64,000 bases of DNA. Origin: Halochromatium roseum (lineage in GTDB: Bacteria; Pseudomonadota; Gammaproteobacteria; Chromatiales; Chromatiaceae). The stretch lies in assembly GCF_016653315.1 (NCBI RefSeq), contig NZ_NHSH01000076.1, positions 62,001 to 126,000 on the forward strand, in the 5' to 3' direction. Below are positions 1 to 10,336 of the stretch, in pieces (position 1 is the stretch's first letter; each line of letters starts with the position of its first letter). The translations under genes and the position numbers were made by a program. Under the pieces are notes generated by a model that was not told the DNA's origin, did no database searches, and saw only the letters and a program-made list of their open reading frames with translations.

Positions 1-2
1 AT

Positions 3-1139
3 CTGGCATTACTGCCGGCTCAAGCCGGGCAGCAACGCCGACCTTGGCCGCGACCGTTCGCGCTGGCTTACGATCAGGTGCTCGCGCACCGTGGCAAGCC
101 GGTCTGCGTGCTGGCAAGCGGTGATCCGATGTTCTACGGCATCGGCTCGCAACTGGCTGAGCGCCTACCACCGGACGAACTGCGCGTGCTGCCGGCGCCG
201 TCGTCGATGAGTCTGGCCGCGGCGCGGTTGGGCTGGCCGCTGCAGCAGGTGCGGGTGGTGCCGGCGCACGGCCGCCCGCTGGCGCGCGTCGCGCTCTATC
301 TGGCCGAAGGTGCGCGGTTGCTGGTGCTGAGCGCCGATGGCGATACCCCGGTGACGCTGGCTCGACTCTTGGTTGCGCAGGGTTATGGCGCTAGCCAATT
401 GAGCGTTTTTGGGCGCCTGGGTGGACCAGAGGAAACGCGTCACGACGGCACCGCGGCTTCTTGGCTCGTGAGTACGACCGATGGGGATGCTGTGGTGCCT
501 GAGCCGGCGCTGAATCTGGTGGCGGTGCACTGCCACGCTGATCCTGGAACCCGTCCGCTGTCGCGTCGCAGTGCGCTGCCCGATTCAGCTTTCGAGCATG
601 ATGGTCAGCTGACCAAACGTGATCTGCGTGCACTGACCTTGGCGCGCTTGGCGCCGCAGCCCGGCGAGCGGCTCTGGGATGTCGGCGCCGGCTGCGGCTC
701 GATCGGTATCGAGTGGCTGCGGGCCGAATCCAGCTGTCGGGCGATTGCGATCGAGTCACATCCTGAGCGATGCGGCTTCATCGAGCGTAACCGCGATCGA
801 CTTGGCGTGCCGGGACTTGAACTGGTGACGGGGCGCGCGCCGGAAGCGCTAGTAGGACTCGCGACCCCAGATGCCATCTTTATCGGCGGTGGCCTCACCA
901 TCGAGGGTGTCGTTGAGCAATGTTGGCAAGCACTCAGACCCGGCGGGCGGCTGGTGGCGAATGCGGTCACCCTTCAGACCGAGGCGGCACTGGTAGCCTG
1001 GCGCGAGCGCATTGGCGGCGAGCTGACGCGTGTGAGTGTTGCCCAGGCCGAGCCGCTCGGGCGGTTCGATGGCTGGCGCACGGCGCGGCCGATCACGCTG
1101 CTGAGTGTTGAGAAGCCACTGGCCGACACCAACCGCTAA
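3..1139 (+). CDS. cobL: Bifunctional precorrin-6Y C5,15-methyltransferase (CbiE-CbiT fusion), 5' end cut by window
   Basis: Corrin-ring enzyme of the cobalamin pathway: the N-terminal CbiE-type half methylates C5 and C15, and the C-terminal CbiT half carries the decarboxylating methyltransferase. The frame is open from base 3 and reads LALLPAQAG before the first in-window start codon (GTG at 78), so the gene begins upstream of the window. Visible CbiE motif is [13 protein letters not shown] near base 110. The linker region is followed by [16 protein letters not shown] and the class I SAM-binding loop [14 protein letters not shown] near base 680, as in CbiT. It faces cobB tail to tail with 5 bases between the stops. 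Assignment is from motifs; calling it CobL rather than a separate CbiET name is a nomenclature choice. Confidence 0.93.
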   Translation: MALLPAQAGQQRRPWPRPFALAYDQVLAHRGKPVCVLASGDPMFYGIGSQLAERLPPDELRVLPAPSSMSLAAARLGWPLQQVRVVPAHGRPLARVALYLAEGARLLVLSADGDTPVTLARLLVAQGYGASQLSVFGRLGGPEETRHDGTAASWLVSTTDGDAVVPEPALNLVAVHCHADPGTRPLSRRSALPDSAFEHDGQLTKRDLRALTLARLAPQPGERLWDVGAGCGSIGIEWLRAESSCRAIAIESHPERCGFIERNRDRLGVPGLELVTGRAPEALVGLATPDAIFIGGGLTIEGVVEQCWQALRPGGRLVANAVTLQTEAALVAWRERIGGELTRVSVAQAEPLGRFDGWRTARPITLLSVEKPLADTNR

Positions 1140-1144
1140 CGGCG

Positions 1145-2737
1145 TTAAGGCAGGAACAGGGCGGCAGCGGCAGCCGGGGCCGAGGGAAAGTAGAGGTGCA
1201 GATAGCTGGCCCGGATCGGACCCTGTTGATAGAAGGGCTCGCCCGGTTGGCCATCATGCTGACGGATGCCGTACTGCATGGCGGCGATCGGCGTGCTCAT
1301 GGTTGAGTGATGAAAGCTATGGCCACGCAGCTCGCCGGCCGCATGCGCGAGCGCTTGCATGCCGAGCCCGGCCAGGCGTGGCTGCAAACGACCTGTGCCG
1401 GGCAGCAGGCCAACCATCTCTGCGCTTTGGCCCTGCTTGTCGCTCAGCTGTTCGAGCAGATAGAGCATGCCGCCACATTCGGCATAGAGCGGCCGTCCGG
1501 CGTCGACATGGGCGCGCAGCGCCGCTTTGATGGCGCTGTTGGCGGCAAGCTGCGCCAGGTGAAGCTCCGGATAGCCACCTGGTAGGTAGATGGCATCGGC
1601 CGGATCGAGTGCTTGGTCGCTGAGCGGTGAGAAAAACGCCAGCTCTGCACCCAGCTGTGCGAGCAGTCGCAGATTGGCCGCATAGAGAAACGAGAACGCA
1701 GCATCGCGGGCGATGGCAATGCGACGACCGGCGAGCGGCTTTGGGTATGGGGCCGTCTTCGACGCTGTACTCCAAGGTTCGAGTGCTGAGCCTGAGACTA
1801 TGGCGGACAACGGCCTTGAGCCGCTCGGCGCCTTCGTGTTCGCCATGACCGTTGCGGCTGCTTGAGCAGGCACTGTCGCTCCCGTTCCGGGGACTGTCCC
1901 CGCTAGCCCATCTCTTGGCGCTTGGAAACGAACGGGCTTCGGCAGTGCCGCAAGCTCGGTCGTGCTGATGTGCTCGGCTAACCGATCGAGCCGTTGCTCT
2001 AGATCGGCGATCTCTTGTGCCTGCACCAGCCCCAGATGACGGCTCGGCAGGGCGGCCTCATCGAGCCGGGGCAAGGCGCCAAGATAGGGCACTCCGGCCG
2101 GTATCCCGGCGCGGATCATCTCGGCATGGCGCGCGCTAGCAACACGGTTGGCGGCGATGCCAGCGAAGCAGAGTCCTGGGCGATACTGCATCAGCCCGAG
2201 GGCGAGGGCGCCGAAGGTCTGACCCATGCCGCGGGCATCGATCAGCGCCGCGACCGGCAGGCCGAAGGTCTCGGCCAGATCCGCGCCGGACGGTGAGCCA
2301 TCAAAGAGCCCCATCGCACCCTCGACCAGGATCAGGTCGGCCTCACCCGCGGCCTGGTAGAGGGCGCGCCGGCAGTCGTCCTCGCCGACCATCCACAGAT
2401 CGAGCGGCTCGGCCTCAGTGCCTGCGCCGGCCGCGCGCCCGAGGATCATCGGGTCGAGGAAGTCGGGACCGGTCTTGAACACCCGCACGCGACGGCCGGC
2501 GTTGCGATGATGGCGGGCAAGGGCAGCGGTCAGCGTGGTCTTGCCCTGACCGGAGGAGGTGGCGCTCAGGAAGAGCGCGGGGCACTGATGATCCGGGCTG
2601 CGGTCATGGGCGCAATCAAGGGCGCGATCATGAGTGCCAGCATGGGACTGAGCCGAGCGACGAGCACTGGGCTGCGGCGCGGGACTACGAGTGGAGGCCT
2701 GGCTGGAGTTGCCAGTGTCTGGGCCGAGGTGAGGCAT
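1145..2737 (-). CDS. cobB: Cobyrinate a,c-diamide synthase
   Basis: Glutamine-dependent, ATP-using amidation of the a and c side chains of (hydrogeno)cobyrinate in the cytoplasm. The N-terminal dethiobiotin-synthetase-like ATPase shows SATSSGQGKTTLTAALARHH and FKTGPDFLDP. The C-terminal class I amidotransferase (GATase_3) shows YLPGGYPELHL and the nucleophile motif YAECGGMLYLLEQ, with HSFHHS near the end. 530 aa from the ATG at 2737, somewhat longer than the usual ~450-460 because of a ~48-residue Ser/Arg/His-rich N-terminal tail and a low-complexity linker (residues ~285-340) between the two domains. The frame stays open to 3118, but that would overlap divergent cobE. No start codon lies between 2737 and the ATPase domain, so 2737 is the shortest possible start. 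It has no clear ribosome-binding site. Confidence 0.93.
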   Translation of the reverse strand: MPHLGPDTGNSSQASTRSPAPQPSARRSAQSHAGTHDRALDCAHDRSPDHQCPALFLSATSSGQGKTTLTAALARHHRNAGRRVRVFKTGPDFLDPMILGRAAGAGTEAEPLDLWMVGEDDCRRALYQAAGEADLILVEGAMGLFDGSPSGADLAETFGLPVAALIDARGMGQTFGALALGLMQYRPGLCFAGIAANRVASARHAEMIRAGIPAGVPYLGALPRLDEAALPSRHLGLVQAQEIADLEQRLDRLAEHISTTELAALPKPVRFQAPRDGLAGTVPGTGATVPAQAAATVMANTKAPSGSRPLSAIVSGSALEPWSTASKTAPYPKPLAGRRIAIARDAAFSFLYAANLRLLAQLGAELAFFSPLSDQALDPADAIYLPGGYPELHLAQLAANSAIKAALRAHVDAGRPLYAECGGMLYLLEQLSDKQGQSAEMVGLLPGTGRLQPRLAGLGMQALAHAAGELRGHSFHHSTMSTPIAAMQYGIRQHDGQPGEPFYQQGPIRASYLHLYFPSAPAAAAALFLP

Positions 2738-2768
2738 GATTGAGGTTCGGTGTTGAAGGTCGAGACGT

Positions 2769-3227
2769 ATGGCGCGATCCCCGTTTCCATCCCAGGGCTC
2801 GCCTGGTGAACGACCACCGACGGTCGCCATTGGCATCGGCTGCATGCGTGGCGCTGCGCTGGCGACCTTGGAAGCCGCGGTTGACGCGGCACTGCGCGGC
2901 TTGGGGCCGGCGACGGTGATCGCGCTGGCAAGTCTCGAGCGCAAGCGTGATGAGCCGGCATTATGGCAGCTAGCGCGTTCCCATGGCTGGCCGTTATGGT
3001 TCTTTAGCGCCGACGAATTGGCGGTGGTACCGGTCGCTCGGCCATCGCCGAGTTTAGTGCGCTCGGTCGAGACTGCGTCCGTCGCCGAGGCGGCGGCCTT
3101 ATTGGCGGTAAACCGCAATAGAACGCCAGGCGAGCCGCCGCAGTTGCTGGTCGAGAAGCAAGCGCATCAGGGCGCGGACGGCAAATGGGTCACGGTGGCC
3201 GTGGCGGGTATTCGTTCCCGGCTCTGA
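2769..3227 (+). CDS. cobE: Cobalamin biosynthesis protein CobE (CbiG C-terminal-like)
   Basis: 152-aa protein matching the CobE/CbiG_C family, including the typical opening VAIGIGCMRGAALATLEAAV, the ALASLERKRDEPALWQLA segment and the closing VTVAVAGIRS. In the aerobic pathway CobE is required but its exact chemistry is not settled; the homologous C-terminal half of CbiG accompanies acetaldehyde release in the anaerobic pathway. It is divergent from cobB with only 31 bases between starts, so the two probably share a promoter region. The ATG at 2769 lies ~18 residues upstream of the conserved block and may not be the exact start. Downstream is an IS remnant rather than another cobalamin gene. 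Confidence 0.85.
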   Translation: MARSPFPSQGSPGERPPTVAIGIGCMRGAALATLEAAVDAALRGLGPATVIALASLERKRDEPALWQLARSHGWPLWFFSADELAVVPVARPSPSLVRSVETASVAEAAALLAVNRNRTPGEPPQLLVEKQAHQGADGKWVTVAVAGIRSRL

Positions 3228-3250
3228 TCTCAGGCTAGAATAAACCATCC

Positions 3251-3421
3251 AAGCAGCCACCCAAGCTCAACACCGTCATCCGGCTGATCGCCGGTCTTGG
3301 CGGCTTTCTCGGGCGCAGGTGCGACGGCTAGCCCGGCATGAAGACGCTCTGGCTCGGGCTGCAGCGGATGCGTGACTTCGCCGAGGGAATGCAATTCGCT
3401 CAAGACTTACAGCCCACCTAG
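3251..3421 (+). pseudogene. IS4-family transposase C-terminal remnant
   Basis: Reading in frame from 3251 gives KLNTVIRLIAGLGGFLGRRCDG, then a TAG stop, then PGMKTLWLGLQRMRDFAEG and a terminal stop at 3419-3421. This matches the end of many IS4-type transposases (V.R.IA.LGGFLGRK.DGEPG.K.LW.G..R..D...G), with the TAG falling where the conserved Glu of DGEPG is expected. Only the last ~55 codons survive; no catalytic domain or inverted repeat is seen. It marks an old insertion between cobE and the kinase gene. Confidence 0.75.
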
Positions 3422-3567
3422 CCGAGATGTGTGCAAAGAGATGCGCAAAGAGCTCGAGCGCATTAGAGAAGATGTCGAACGCATTATGCGTCATGACGGT
3501 TGAGCATGATCACCTCCGATGTCAAGGATTGCACCTGCCTCCGTTCGTGGATGCCGACCAGTCCGCA

Positions 3568-6500
3568 ATGACCGGCCGCACAGAAGCGGTCGCACCAGCG
3601 GCCGCACGCGCACCCAAGTGCTTGGCGTTTGCACTGCTGCTCTTGAGCAGCCTTGTCATCGGCCTTGCCAGCGGCGTCACCTGGGCAGAGACGTCCGCCG
3701 CCTCCGCAGCCATCCCCTTGAGCGCCGAGCAGCGAGCCTGGCTCGATACGCATCCTGACATCGTCCTGGATGCCTCGGACCAGTTTGCCCCGGCCTTGAT
3801 CCGTGAGCCAGATGGAACGCTGACCGGTATCTTCAAGGACATGCTCGATCTGCTGAACCAACGGCTCGGCACGGCCATCCGCTTGCAGGTCAGCTCGAAC
3901 TGGGCCGACATCACCGAGCAGGCACTGGCCGGTCAGGTCGATGGCTTGATGGCGGTTGCGCGGTTGCCACTCTGGCTTGAGCGCTTCCTGCTGACGAACA
4001 CCTTCATCAAGGGCCAAGTCTATCTCTTCGCCGGCGCCGAAGAGACACTGGCCGGTCATGGCGTCGATCGTTTGCGTGACCAACGTGTCGGCGTGCTGCG
4101 CGGGCATCGGCACATCAATGGGCTGCTGAGTGCCTCTGCAGACGCGCTCGAGGTCGTTTCCTACGATGACTATCAGGCCATGGCGGCGGCCTTGTTGTCC
4201 GGAGCAATCGATCGCGTGGTGGCGGATAGCACCTTTGAATGGTGGCGCCGCAAACAGTCGTTGGTGGGGATCGAGATCGCCGCCGTTTGGGAAGAAGCAG
4301 AGTACGAGGGTGTGCTGGCGATCCGCAAGGACTGGCCAGAGCTAGTCGAGATCCTCAATCTGGGACTGGCCAGCATCAGCAGCGCCGAGCGCGCCGCCAT
4401 CTACAACCGCTGGCTGGGCTCGTCCATCGATGCCACCCCCGCATCCGCACTCGAGTTGCTCGCGCTCAGCGAGACCGAGCGCGCCTGGCTGCAGGCGCAC
4501 CCCGAGATCCTGCTCGGCATCAGCGATCAGTTCCAACCCGATGTCATCGTCGGCCCGGATGGGCGCCGGTCCGGCTTGGTGGTCGATCTCATCGAACGAA
4601 TCAACGAGCCGCTCGGCGGCCGCCTCAAGCTGCATGTCGAGCGCGACTGGAGCGAGGTCACGCGCAAGGCCAAGGCGCGCGCGATCGATGGGCTGGCCAG
4701 CTCAGCGCCCAATCCGGTCTGGGACCAGCATTTCCTCTACACTGACCCGCTCTATAAGGGCTTTTTTAGTCTCTATCGTCGCGTCGATGATCCGCCGCTC
4801 AGAGACCGCGAGGCACTGGTCGGTCTGCGCGTCGGCTATTTGGCCGGCATGCGGAAGATCGAGACGCTGCTCGCGGACCTGCCTGACCTCACCCTGGTGC
4901 CGCTGGCCGATCATCCGGCCATGGCCAAGGCGCTGATCAATGGCGAGGTCGATGTGCTGGTGGGCAATATCGATCTGGAATGGTGGCGGCGGCAGCACAG
5001 CTCGCTGGCCTTTCACCCAACCGGGATTCTGGTCGGCAGCGAACATCCGGTGGTCATGTCGATCCGCAACGACTGGCCCGAGCTGGTGGGTATCCTGAAC
5101 AAGGCGCTGCGCGCCATCCCCGCGGCCGAGCGCGCGGGCATCGAGCAGCGCTGGCTGGGAGCCGCACCGCCGCAGACAACCGCGCCACGCCTGAAGCTGT
5201 CGGCGTCGGCGCGCGCTTGGCTCGATGAACATCCACGGATTCGCTTCGCGGTGAGTCGTGATTGGGCGCCGGTCGGCTTCTACGACGGCCAAGATCAACC
5301 CGCCGGCATTGCCCCGGACTATCTCGCGCGCATCGGCGAGATGCTCGGCGTGCAGTTCGAGCCGGTGGCGATCGACGACTGGCCGCAGGCCATGGCCGGC
5401 CTGCAACAAGGTGACATCGATCTGCTGCCCGCGGTGACATCCACACCTGAGCGCGAGCGCGACTTCCTCTTCACCGCGCCCTACCTCGAGTTCCCGATCG
5501 CCATCTTTGCCCAGGTGCAGACCCCGCTGATCGACCGGCTGAGCACCTTGCATGGCCAGCGCGTGATCGTCATCGAGGGCCATGCGATTCAACGCTGGCT
5601 GCAAGAGGATCATCCTGGCATGCGGCTGGTGCCGGTGAGCAATGCCCGAGCGGCGGTGCGCGCGCTGGCGCAAGGGCAGGGCGATGCCCTGATCGGCAAT
5701 CTGTTCGCGATCAGTCAGGCGATCGCGCAGGAACAGCTGTTCCAGTTGCGCGTCGCCGGCGAGACGCCCTATAGCTACCGGCTGGCGATGGCCGTGCGCC
5801 CGGACTGGCAGCCGCTGCTGGCGATCTTGGAGCAGGCGCTGGCGGCGATCCCGGCGGCCGAGCGCGAGGCGATTCAAAGCCGCTGGCTGCGCGCGCTGCC
5901 GCCGGAGCGCATCGATGCTCGACTGTTGTCGCAAATCGGGCTGGGCGTCGCGCTGGTGCTGACCTTGATCTTGCTGTGGAACCTGAGCCTGAGACGCGAG
6001 ATCAACCGCCGCCGGCGCGCCGAACGCCGCCTGACCACGAGTGAGCAACGCTATCGTGGCATGGTCGAGTCGGCGCGTTCGGTGCTGCAGTTTTATTCCC
6101 TCGATGCGCGGGGAATCATGCGCGATGTCAGTGCTGGCGCGCGCGAATTCTTCGACATCGACGACAGCGACATGATCGGCAAGCACTGGCGCGAGATCGC
6201 TGACTGGAGTCCCGACACCCTGCCGCGGATCGAGCAGGCACTGGTGGTGTGCTGGCGCGGCCAGACGCCCGCGCCAATGACCTTGTGCTATGCGCTTCAC
6301 GGGGAATCCCGCTATCTGCTCAGCTTTGCGATTCCGGTCAAGGATGACGGCAACCGCGTGGTGCGCGTCGAGGGGCTGAGTGTCAACCTGACCGAGCGGC
6401 TGCGGCTGGAAGAGGCCGTGCGCGGGCTGGAGTCTGATCTACAGGCCCTCGTCGAGCATTCGCCGATTCCGTTGTTGCTGTCAAGCGGGACGCCAGCGCA

Positions 6501-8706
6501 GGCGTTTCTGGTCAATCGGCGCTTTATCGACCTGATTGGGTATACGGTGGAGCAGATCGGTGATCTCGATCACTGGTTCGAGCTGGCCTATCCCGATCCC
6601 GCGTATCGCCGCCAGATGAGCGCCGAGTGGCAACAGCACTTGGAGCGGGCGTTGGCGACCAACGGCGTGGTCGAGCCAATGGAAGCCAGGATTGCCTGCG
6701 CCGATGGGCAGACGCGAATCTTTCGCGTTTTTTCGGTCAGTTTGAATAAACGCAATCTGGTGATGTTCGTCGATATCACCGAGCAGCGCGCGACCGAGGC
6801 GCGGCTGCGCGCGGCGCAAGAGAAGGCGGAGGCGGCCAATCGCGCCAAGAGCGAGTTTCTCGCCAACATGAGCCACGAGATCCGCACGCCGATGAATGCC
6901 ATTCTCGGCATGCAGTCGCTGTGTCTGGACGGGACCCTGGATGAGCGCAAACGCGACTATCTGCTCGCTGCCCACGGCGCCGCCAACACCTTGCTCGGTC
7001 TGCTCAACGATCTGCTCGATCTGTCCAAGATCGAAGCCGGTCAGTTGCGCCTGGATGCGCGCCCCTTCGCGCTATCGGAGATATTCGACCAACTGCGCAC
7101 GCTGGTGGCGCGCCCAGCCGAGGAGAAGGGGCTGGCGCTGGTCATCGATTGCCCGCCCGAGGTGCCGGACATCCTCTACGGCGATGCGCTGCGACTGAGC
7201 CAGATCCTGCTCAATCTGGCGAACAACGCGGTGAAGTTCACCGACCAGGGCGCGATCCAGATCGAGGCGCGGCTGCTCGAGCGCCTCCCGGCCGAGGTCG
7301 ACGCGGTCCGCGAACGGGTGCATCTGGAGTTTCGCGTGCGCGATACCGGCATTGGTCTGAGCGACGAACAGACCGCCCTGCTGTTCCAACCCTTCCACCA
7401 GGCCGATGGCTCCATCACCCGCCGTTATGGCGGCACCGGTCTGGGGCTGTCGATCTGCAAGCGCTTGGCGCTGATGATGGACGGCGCCATTGGCGTGAAC
7501 AGCCAGCTCGGCGTGGGCAGCACCTTCTGGTTCACCCTGTGGCTCCAATGCCCGCTGCCGGGCGAACGACCCGCGCGCGGGAGCGCCCTGTGCTTGGCGC
7601 AAGCGCCGCTCGAGCTGGCCGGACGGCGCGTGCTGTTGGTCGAGGACAATGCGTTCAATCGCGAGGTCGCGCGCGTCCTCTTGGAGCGTGCCGGGCTCAT
7701 CGTCAGCGAGGCCGAGCAGGGCGTTGCGGCGCTGGCGCAACTGCGCGACAAGGGCTGCGCGGCCTTCGATCTGGTGCTGATGGACATCCAGATGCCGGAG
7801 ATGGACGGGCTGGAAGCGACTCGGCGCATCCGCGCACTGCCCGCTGGCCGCGCGCTGCCGATCATCGGCCTGACCGCGCATGTGCGCGATGAGGATGTGG
7901 CCCGCGCCCGCGCGGCTGGCATGGACGCCCATCTGGGTAAGCCCTTCGAGCCCGCGCGCCTCTATGCGCTGCTGGCTGACCAGCTTGGGCTGGCGCGAGG
8001 CGATGGCGTTGGGGATCAGCCCGAGCCTGAATCCGAGCCCGAGTGGCCGGTCGAGACGCTCGATCTGCCCGCCATCGACGGACTCGATCCCGCGGCGCTG
8101 CGGATCACCTTGGGGCCCGATGTCGACGACTGGCGCAAGTTCCTGCGGCTGTTTGCCGACAATCATGGCGCGCGGCTGGCGCACATCGATGCGGCCCTGG
8201 CGGCCGCTGACAGCGCCCGGGCCGAGCAGGAAGCGCATAGCCTGGTCGGTGCCGCCGGCATGCTGGGGCTGACAGCGATTGGCACCGCCGCGCGTGCGTT
8301 GGAAGACAGGCTGCGCGATCAACCACAGGCGCATGCCGAGATTGCCCAGGCACGCACGCAACTCGCCGAGCGGCTGCAGCCGGCACTGGCCGCCATCGCC
8401 GCCTGGCGTGACGCGAACAGGTCGAACAGGATTGATCCGGCCACCGAGGTGCCGACCACCGCTGTGCCGACCGCCGTGCCGGTGAATCACTCCCGCCTGA
8501 GCGAGGTACTCGCCGAACTGCAAGACTTGGCCGAGGCCCATGACCCGCTGGCGGAAGAGCAGTGGCAGCAGGAAAACGCCCTGCTGCACGCTGGCCTCGA
8601 CCCCGACACGTATCGACGCCTGGAAGGTCAGATCACGGGCTATCGCTTTCCCCAAGCCAGTGCCACGCTGGCGCAGGTGCGCAAAGGGCTTGCGCGAGTC
8701 TCGTAA
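3568..8706 (+). CDS. Giant hybrid sensor histidine kinase with three solute-binding domains (BvgS-like)
   Basis: Membrane phosphorelay sensor of ~1,712 aa. Counting from the ATG at 3568: signal peptide ~1-45 (hydrophobic core [18 protein letters not shown]); three SBP_bac_3 periplasmic domains at ~51-286, 299-533 and 543-780, each ending in a version of DWPELV.ILN..L..I..AER..I..RWL; one membrane helix ~789-809; PAS domains ~825-945 and 955-1075; HisKA with [12 protein letters not shown], phospho-His ~1103; HATPase with DTGIGLS and [11 protein letters not shown]; receiver domain with VLLVEDN and phospho-Asp ~1406 in [11 protein letters not shown]; Hpt domain with [12 protein letters not shown], His ~1557. 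All phosphorelay residues are present. The reading frame is open back to 3427, but 3568 is the start that directly precedes the signal peptide. Ligand is unknown; the architecture is that of BvgS/EvgS-type kinases. The response regulator at 8959 is its likely partner. Confidence 0.93.
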   Translation: MTGRTEAVAPAAARAPKCLAFALLLLSSLVIGLASGVTWAETSAASAAIPLSAEQRAWLDTHPDIVLDASDQFAPALIREPDGTLTGIFKDMLDLLNQRLGTAIRLQVSSNWADITEQALAGQVDGLMAVARLPLWLERFLLTNTFIKGQVYLFAGAEETLAGHGVDRLRDQRVGVLRGHRHINGLLSASADALEVVSYDDYQAMAAALLSGAIDRVVADSTFEWWRRKQSLVGIEIAAVWEEAEYEGVLAIRKDWPELVEILNLGLASISSAERAAIYNRWLGSSIDATPASALELLALSETERAWLQAHPEILLGISDQFQPDVIVGPDGRRSGLVVDLIERINEPLGGRLKLHVERDWSEVTRKAKARAIDGLASSAPNPVWDQHFLYTDPLYKGFFSLYRRVDDPPLRDREALVGLRVGYLAGMRKIETLLADLPDLTLVPLADHPAMAKALINGEVDVLVGNIDLEWWRRQHSSLAFHPTGILVGSEHPVVMSIRNDWPELVGILNKALRAIPAAERAGIEQRWLGAAPPQTTAPRLKLSASARAWLDEHPRIRFAVSRDWAPVGFYDGQDQPAGIAPDYLARIGEMLGVQFEPVAIDDWPQAMAGLQQGDIDLLPAVTSTPERERDFLFTAPYLEFPIAIFAQVQTPLIDRLSTLHGQRVIVIEGHAIQRWLQEDHPGMRLVPVSNARAAVRALAQGQGDALIGNLFAISQAIAQEQLFQLRVAGETPYSYRLAMAVRPDWQPLLAILEQALAAIPAAEREAIQSRWLRALPPERIDARLLSQIGLGVALVLTLILLWNLSLRREINRRRRAERRLTTSEQRYRGMVESARSVLQFYSLDARGIMRDVSAGAREFFDIDDSDMIGKHWREIADWSPDTLPRIEQALVVCWRGQTPAPMTLCYALHGESRYLLSFAIPVKDDGNRVVRVEGLSVNLTERLRLEEAVRGLESDLQALVEHSPIPLLLSSGTPAQAFLVNRRFIDLIGYTVEQIGDLDHWFELAYPDPAYRRQMSAEWQQHLERALATNGVVEPMEARIACADGQTRIFRVFSVSLNKRNLVMFVDITEQRATEARLRAAQEKAEAANRAKSEFLANMSHEIRTPMNAILGMQSLCLDGTLDERKRDYLLAAHGAANTLLGLLNDLLDLSKIEAGQLRLDARPFALSEIFDQLRTLVARPAEEKGLALVIDCPPEVPDILYGDALRLSQILLNLANNAVKFTDQGAIQIEARLLERLPAEVDAVRERVHLEFRVRDTGIGLSDEQTALLFQPFHQADGSITRRYGGTGLGLSICKRLALMMDGAIGVNSQLGVGSTFWFTLWLQCPLPGERPARGSALCLAQAPLELAGRRVLLVEDNAFNREVARVLLERAGLIVSEAEQGVAALAQLRDKGCAAFDLVLMDIQMPEMDGLEATRRIRALPAGRALPIIGLTAHVRDEDVARARAAGMDAHLGKPFEPARLYALLADQLGLARGDGVGDQPEPESEPEWPVETLDLPAIDGLDPAALRITLGPDVDDWRKFLRLFADNHGARLAHIDAALAAADSARAEQEAHSLVGAAGMLGLTAIGTAARALEDRLRDQPQAHAEIAQARTQLAERLQPALAAIAAWRDANRSNRIDPATEVPTTAVPTAVPVNHSRLSEVLAELQDLAEAHDPLAEEQWQQENALLHAGLDPDTYRRLEGQITGYRFPQASATLAQVRKGLARVS

Positions 8707-8821
8707 GACTCGTAAGACTGGCTAAACGCGCTCGAGCAAACGATGCGATGCGCCAAACCCGACCAGGTCAGTGGGCTAAGCGCCACTCCCAGAGTCATCT
8801 TCCTGGGGTATCCTCACCTGC

Positions 8822-9165
8822 AACGCCAGATCACTGGCTATGGTTTCCTCCAAGCCAGCGCCACGCTGGCACGGGTACACAAAGGGCTTGTGCTCATTGA
8901 CTGGCGAGAATCCGAACGATCGACCAGTTCCGAACAGTCTGATGTCGTGGAGTCTGCAATGCCAACAATTCCGTCGATCCTGGTCGTCGACGACCAGGTT
9001 GATAATCTCAAAATGCTATTCAACACGCTGAAGCAAGAGTACCGCGTGCGCGTGGCGAATTCAGGCGCCGAGGCACTGAGCATCGTGCGTCAGTCGGCTG
9101 CGCCCGATCTCTTTCTGCTTGATGTCATGATGCCGGAAATGGATGGCTATGACCTGTGTCGGCGG
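8822..9165 (+). repeat. Direct repeat, copy A (kinase tail + response-regulator head)
   Basis: About 344 bases nearly identical to 9768-10112, offset by ~946 bases. The first ~70 bases encode QITGYGFLQASATLARVHKGL, a copy of the kinase C-terminus at 8629-8693; the rest is the start of the response-regulator gene. Copy A keeps an intact regulator start; copy B is broken. Confidence 0.88.
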
Positions 9166-9708
9166 CTGAAGAGCCTCCCGGGCATCCACGAAACGCCGGT
9201 GATCTTTCTCACCGCCCGGCGTCGCCCGGAGGACGAAATACGCGGATTTGAAGTCGGCGCGGTGGACTATGTCACCAAGCCGGTGAATCCCCGCTTGGTT
9301 CAGGCGCGGATCAAGGCCCAGCTCACCTTGGCCAGGCAGATCAAGCAGGCGCGGAAGGACGTGCGGGCCAGTAGCAACCTGGTGGCGCGTGTGATTCGCG
9401 AACGCAAAGACCAGGAAGCCAAACATGCCTTGCTGGCGCGAGAGATCGACGAGCGCAAACAGGCCGATGTCGCATTGCCCGCCCAGTACCTCGCGCACGA
9501 GCACCCTGCCGGGACAGCTGAGCGCGCAGGTCAGCAGCACCACGGTGCGGACATTGACCCCAATCAACGGCAGCAGCTTCAGACCGACGCTGAGCGGCGG
9601 CAGCCCGATGCCGATCTCGGCGCATTGCTTGATACCGAACAGTCGAAGCCTTCGCTTGGCAGGCGGCCAGCCTCTATGGTAAAACTTCGGTTGATCTATA
9701 ATAAGTAA
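8959..9708 (+). CDS. Response regulator, receiver domain with unusual C-terminal tail
   Basis: Single-domain CheY-like receiver protein, probably the phospho-acceptor for the upstream hybrid kinase. MPTIPSILVVDDQVDNLKML carries the acidic pair D11/D12; phospho-Asp is D55 in LLDVMMPEMDGYDLCRRL; the conserved Thr lies in FLTAR and the Lys in DYVTKPV. A coiled-coil region follows (residues ~130-172, RERKDQEAKHALLAREIDERKQAD), the kind of helix that normally leads into a PAS, GGDEF or kinase module. From residue ~173 the tail is His/Gln/Arg-rich and unlike any domain I know, so the original output domain seems lost by rearrangement. The frame is open back to 8743, but the ATG at 8959 matches the receiver start and is conserved in the duplicate at 9906. 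Confidence 0.8.
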   Translation: MPTIPSILVVDDQVDNLKMLFNTLKQEYRVRVANSGAEALSIVRQSAAPDLFLLDVMMPEMDGYDLCRRLKSLPGIHETPVIFLTARRRPEDEIRGFEVGAVDYVTKPVNPRLVQARIKAQLTLARQIKQARKDVRASSNLVARVIRERKDQEAKHALLAREIDERKQADVALPAQYLAHEHPAGTAERAGQQHHGADIDPNQRQQLQTDAERRQPDADLGALLDTEQSKPSLGRRPASMVKLRLIYNK

Positions 9709-9767
9709 TGGGTGCAACCTGCCGAGCGCGTCCACCGACGCTGGAGCGGCTCCCATCGACAGGGCCT

Positions 9768-10112
9768 AACGCCAGATCACTGGCTATCGTTTTCTCCAAG
9801 CCAGCGCCACGCTGGTGCAAGTACACGAAGGGCTTGCGCTCAGTGACTGGCGAGAACCCGATCGATCGGCCAGTTTAGAACTGGTCTGACGTCGTGGAGT
9901 CTGCAATGCCAACAATTCCATCGATCCTGGTGGTCGACGACCAGATCGATAATCTCAAGATGCTGTTCAACACGCTGAAGCAAGAGTACCCCGTGCGCGT
10001 GGCCAACTCAGGCGCTGAGGTGCTGGGCACCCTGCGCTAGTCGGCTGCGCTCGATCTCTTTCTGCTTGATGTCATGATGCCGGAAATGGATGGCTATGAC
10101 CTGTGTCGGCGG
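9768..10112 (+). pseudogene. Duplicated kinase-tail/response-regulator fragment (direct repeat copy B)
   Basis: Second copy of the junction seen at 8822-9165. It begins with a kinase tail that continues to its own stop (ALSDWRENPIDRPV, TAG), then a regulator start at 9906 (MPTIPSILVVDDQIDNLKML). The regulator frame is ended after 44 codons by TAG at 10038, where copy A has CAG, and similarity stops abruptly at 10112 just after GYDLCRR. The tail here probably preserves the original kinase C-terminus better than the intact gene, which ends early at 8706. Confidence 0.82.
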
Positions 10113-10336
10113 TCGCTCCTAGGCAAGGTTCTGATGACGCCCAGTCAAATATAGCCGATTCCTCGCTGACCACAAGGCAGCCGGCAGCGCGACCTGGCAT
10201 CCAACAGAGCGCCCGAGGGGTCTACAACCGCGCCCGCTTCGCGAAGTTCAGACGCGATGAGGACAGTGATATTGATCTCCGCGGTATTCTAGCCAATTTT
10301 AGCTAAATCGTTTTGGGTGCGGGTGCAGCGAAAACC

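Noticed and set aside
2738-3118. N-terminal extension of cobB to a start at 3118.
   Set aside because: It would lie antisense over most of cobE, whose protein family is clear.
3429-3503. Short charged reading frame (KEMRKELERIREDVERIMRH) between the IS remnant and the kinase gene.
   Set aside because: It looks like the end of a coiled-coil protein but has no start, no upstream body and no ribosome-binding site. Could be a remnant; not enough to annotate.
4702-8655. Two >500-codon open frames antisense to the sensor kinase (4702-6300 and 7072-8655).
   Set aside because: Codon-bias shadows of the kinase gene; no domain recognisable.
10196-10306. DEDSDID motif resembling a nucleotidyltransferase active site (D.D) before the broken antitoxin.
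   Set aside because: Only a few residues fit and no flanking GSxARG motif is in frame; may be chance or deep decay.
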